In this document: in pieces, positions 4,918 through 6,100 of the stretch
Layout of the letters: every line of letters starts with the position of its first letter
How positions within the stretch are numbered: the stretch's first letter is position 1
Made by a program: the position numbers and the translations under genes
NCBI GenBank assembly: GCA_020028195.1
Contig: JAHWYE010000111.1
Coordinates: forward strand, 1-6,100
Length of the DNA: 6,100 nucleotides
From: Nitrospirota bacterium
Lineage (GTDB): Bacteria > Nitrospirota > Nitrospiria > Nitrospirales > Nitrospiraceae
Reading direction: 5' to 3'
The notes under the pieces: generated by a model
What the model was told of the DNA's origin: nothing
The model's database searches: none
Seen by the model: the letters and a program-made list of their open reading frames with translations, nothing else

Positions 4918-5544
4918 TCACGACGTACGCGCGGTGGGCTGTCCATGCCAGGAGGGCAGGGAATAAGGTGACCCCGATCCATCGCTACAACCCGATTCGC
5001 GCTCGCCCACTGCCTGGCTAGGGGACTCAACTCTCTGGCGGGCTTGGTTGAGGGACTTGACCAGGTCCACGAGTCGCGCACGCCCTTCCTCGGAGATTTC
5101 GGTGAACCGTACACCCATTCCGGGAGGGAACCTATATTGGTCGGCGTTTGGACAAACCCACGCGACGGTCCCCTTCGCTCCCAGCCATTCTGAAGGGCAG
5201 TCAGAGAACGCAAACTCCATCATCAATCTGGTCCCGACCGGAAGCGGATCGTTGCTTTCAATAAAAAGCCCTTCCTCCCCAACCCCTGAAGGCCGGCTCT
5301 CGAACCACTGACCGTCAGGCGTACGGTAGCGGACATTCACAACGAGGGAGTCCATCAACTCAGTGCGCAGAGCCTCGGGTTGATTCTGGGCGCGTATGCC
5401 CAGGATCAGTTCAATCACAGATCCCCAGGCCACGGTGCCCATTTGCTCGCCCCCCACGCCGAGCAGCCGAATGGTTTCACGCTCGTAGTCCAGCTCCAGT
5501 AATTTTCCGTTATGTGCCCCGTTGGCAGTAGCTGGCAGCTTCAT
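4918..5544 (-). CDS. PilZ-fold protein with degenerate c-di-GMP motif
   Basis: A 208-residue soluble protein in three parts. Residues 13-50 (GKLLELDYERETIRLLGVGG ... MGTVAWGSVIELIL) form a small N-terminal strand-rich module. Residues about 66-165 are a PilZ domain of the type known from Myxococcus-like proteins: VVNVRYRTPDGQWFES, EEGLFIES, DPLPVGTRLMMEF, GTVAWV, PPGMGVRFTEI, then a terminal helix. Residues 170-208 are Ser/Gly/Pro-rich and probably disordered. Where canonical domains have [D/N]xSxxG before GLFI, this has G87-V-G89-E-E-G92, so Asp/Asn and Ser are lost. Binding of c-di-GMP is doubtful, and it may act as a protein-binding module. ATG 5544 has GGAG 7 nt upstream. The stop of a possible small gene lies 11 nt before the start, suggesting coupling. 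Confidence 0.8.
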   Translation of the reverse strand: MKLPATANGAHNGKLLELDYERETIRLLGVGGEQMGTVAWGSVIELILGIRAQNQPEALRTELMDSLVVNVRYRTPDGQWFESRPSGVGEEGLFIESNDPLPVGTRLMMEFAFSDCPSEWLGAKGTVAWVCPNADQYRFPPGMGVRFTEISEEGRARLVDLVKSLNQARQRVESPSQAVGERESGCSDGSGSPYSLPSWHGQPTARTS

Positions 5545-5555
5545 CGGGTTCTCCG

Positions 5556-5705
5556 TTACCGAGTGGGACTGATTCCAAACTCCCTGACCAGGTCGTGGAG
5601 ACGTTCTCGAATTCTCGGCCCGTTGTCCACGACTGAACTCGCGGTGCAGAGGAGGAGCTCACAGCAGAGAGACACAACCACACTTGCTAGCAGACGCAAC
5701 ATCAT
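5556..5705 (-). CDS. Possible 49-residue hydrophobic/secreted peptide
   Basis: It starts at ATG 5705 (a second ATG follows directly) and ends TAA at 5558-5556, 11 nt before the PilZ-fold gene, whose ribosome site follows the stop. Residues 1-24 (MMLRLLASVVVSLCCELLLC and four more) are a basic-then-hydrophobic stretch like a signal peptide or membrane anchor. LLLC-T at 17-21 is not a proper lipobox. Residues 28-49 (DNGPRIRERLHDLVREFGIS) could form an amphipathic helix. The start has only a weak GGTAGTGG site. No family is recognised. Translation is supported by position and composition only. Confidence 0.35.
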   Translation of the reverse strand: MMLRLLASVVVSLCCELLLCTASSVVDNGPRIRERLHDLVREFGISPTR

Positions 5706-5712
5706 GACCACT

Positions 5713-5774
5713 ACCAGCCACAAACTGCACCTAATGAGAATCACCACGCACAAAACTGTACCTAAGTGGCAATC
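5713..5774. repeat. Tandem imperfect 30-bp direct repeat
   Basis: Two adjacent copies, 5713-5742 and 5743-5774. The cores read CACAAACTGCACCTAATGAG plus AATC in the first and CACAAAACTGTACCTAAG plus TGGCAATC in the second; ACCA precedes each core by two bases. About 25 of 32 aligned positions agree, with two one-base gaps. The pair sits 8-70 bp upstream (minus strand) of the small peptide start, a natural operator position. A fainter third likeness (CACAAG...GTATCC) begins near 5785. Confidence 0.6.
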
Positions 5775-6061
5775 CGATCAATTCCACAAGAGGGGTATCC
5801 CCCCCCTCAAAAGAGGTACTCTTCATTGCGAGGACTCTGTCCGGACCGGATATTCCCGCCGCTGACCTCAGTGCCCTGGTTCCTCTCACCTCACGGTGCG
5901 GGCGCGCTGTGCTGCCGCTACGGCTTGCTCGTTGCCCCTGCCCGGTTCTCTCACTCCGAGTGCGCCTGAGTATGGCAAAAAAGACCCTCGAGAGAGAGAA
6001 AGGGAGAGGAATGGATCAAGCCAAGGATGTGTTACGATGGAGGTTGAGGTACGGTGGGTCT
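5775..6061. other. Intergenic region upstream of the phosphatase gene
   Basis: About 287 bp without a credible gene. It holds a GAGGGG...CCCCTC hairpin (5790-5808) containing a run of eight Cs (5799-5806), next to a second small hairpin AAGAG-GTA-CTCTT (5811-5823); the two share AAGAGG. TCCGG-A-CCGGA lies at 5840-5850. An unbroken purine tract runs from 5990 to 6011 and could supply a ribosome site for an upstream start (ATG 6011) of the phosphatase. No clear -35/-10 pair is seen on the plus strand. Confidence 0.4.
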
Positions 6062-6100
6062 ATGAAGTCCATTCTGTTTATCTGCACAGGAAACATCTTT
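6062..6100 (+). CDS. Low-molecular-weight protein-tyrosine/arginine phosphatase, N-terminus (3' truncated)
   Basis: Only 13 codons are visible: MKSILFICTGNIF. The strand ILFICTGNI is the start of the LMW-PTP fold. C8 would be the nucleophile of the CX5R phosphate loop, whose Arg would be the codon just past the window end. These enzymes remove phosphate from phosphotyrosine or phosphoarginine, in bacteria often in exopolysaccharide control. ATG 6062 is preferred because the family starts one to a few residues before this strand. In-frame ATGs at 6011 (with AGGGAG 4 nt upstream) and 5972 would add 17 or 30 basic residues and cannot be excluded. GAGGT lies 10-11 nt before ATG 6062. Confidence 0.8.
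   Translation, partial: MKSILFICTGNIF

Noticed and set aside
5860..5970. GC-rich stretch before the phosphatase considered as a tRNA or small RNA
   Set aside because: No cloverleaf, T-loop or terminator can be drawn, and no promoter is visible.

Overview
The window is about 60% GC bacterial chromosome, read here as a Nitrospirota (Nitrospira-like) genome. This rests on my memory of protein style: a stand-alone SWIB/MDM2 protein, a short PAS-fold protein, PilZ proteins and a slipin without NfeD. No rRNA, tRNA, CRISPR array, transposase or integrase is visible. Both ends cut through genes.

Layout, left to right: (1) the 3' end of a Fic-family protein with a C-terminal winged helix (+). (2) A minus-strand pair, a small canonical PilZ protein followed by a PAS-fold protein with no recognisable output domain. 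(3) A plus-strand SWIB/MDM2 mini-protein ending in a perfect 13-bp hairpin. (4) A minus-strand toxin-antitoxin operon: a Phd/YefM-like antitoxin, then a RelE/ParE-type toxin that starts GTG inside the antitoxin stop, then a helical protein of unknown function broken by a one-base frameshift. Its promoter is unusually readable: TTGACA, 17 bp, TAGAGT, with a perfect 24-bp palindrome just downstream covering the expected transcription start. (5) A divergent plus-strand operon, an SPFH/slipin membrane protein followed 13 nt later by an unrecognised two-TM protein. (6) A minus-strand unit, possibly with a 49-residue hydrophobic peptide first, and a PilZ-fold protein whose c-di-GMP motif is degenerate. 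A tandem 30-bp imperfect repeat lies in its upstream region. (7) The first 13 codons of a low-molecular-weight tyrosine/arginine phosphatase (+), cut by the window end.

The genes do not form one pathway. They are short units of regulation (PilZ, PAS, SWIB), membrane organisation (slipin plus partner) and toxin-antitoxin. The best candidates for something undescribed are the third gene behind the toxin, the slipin partner, and the repeat-headed small-peptide/PilZ unit. None of these is proven to be a new system from sequence alone.
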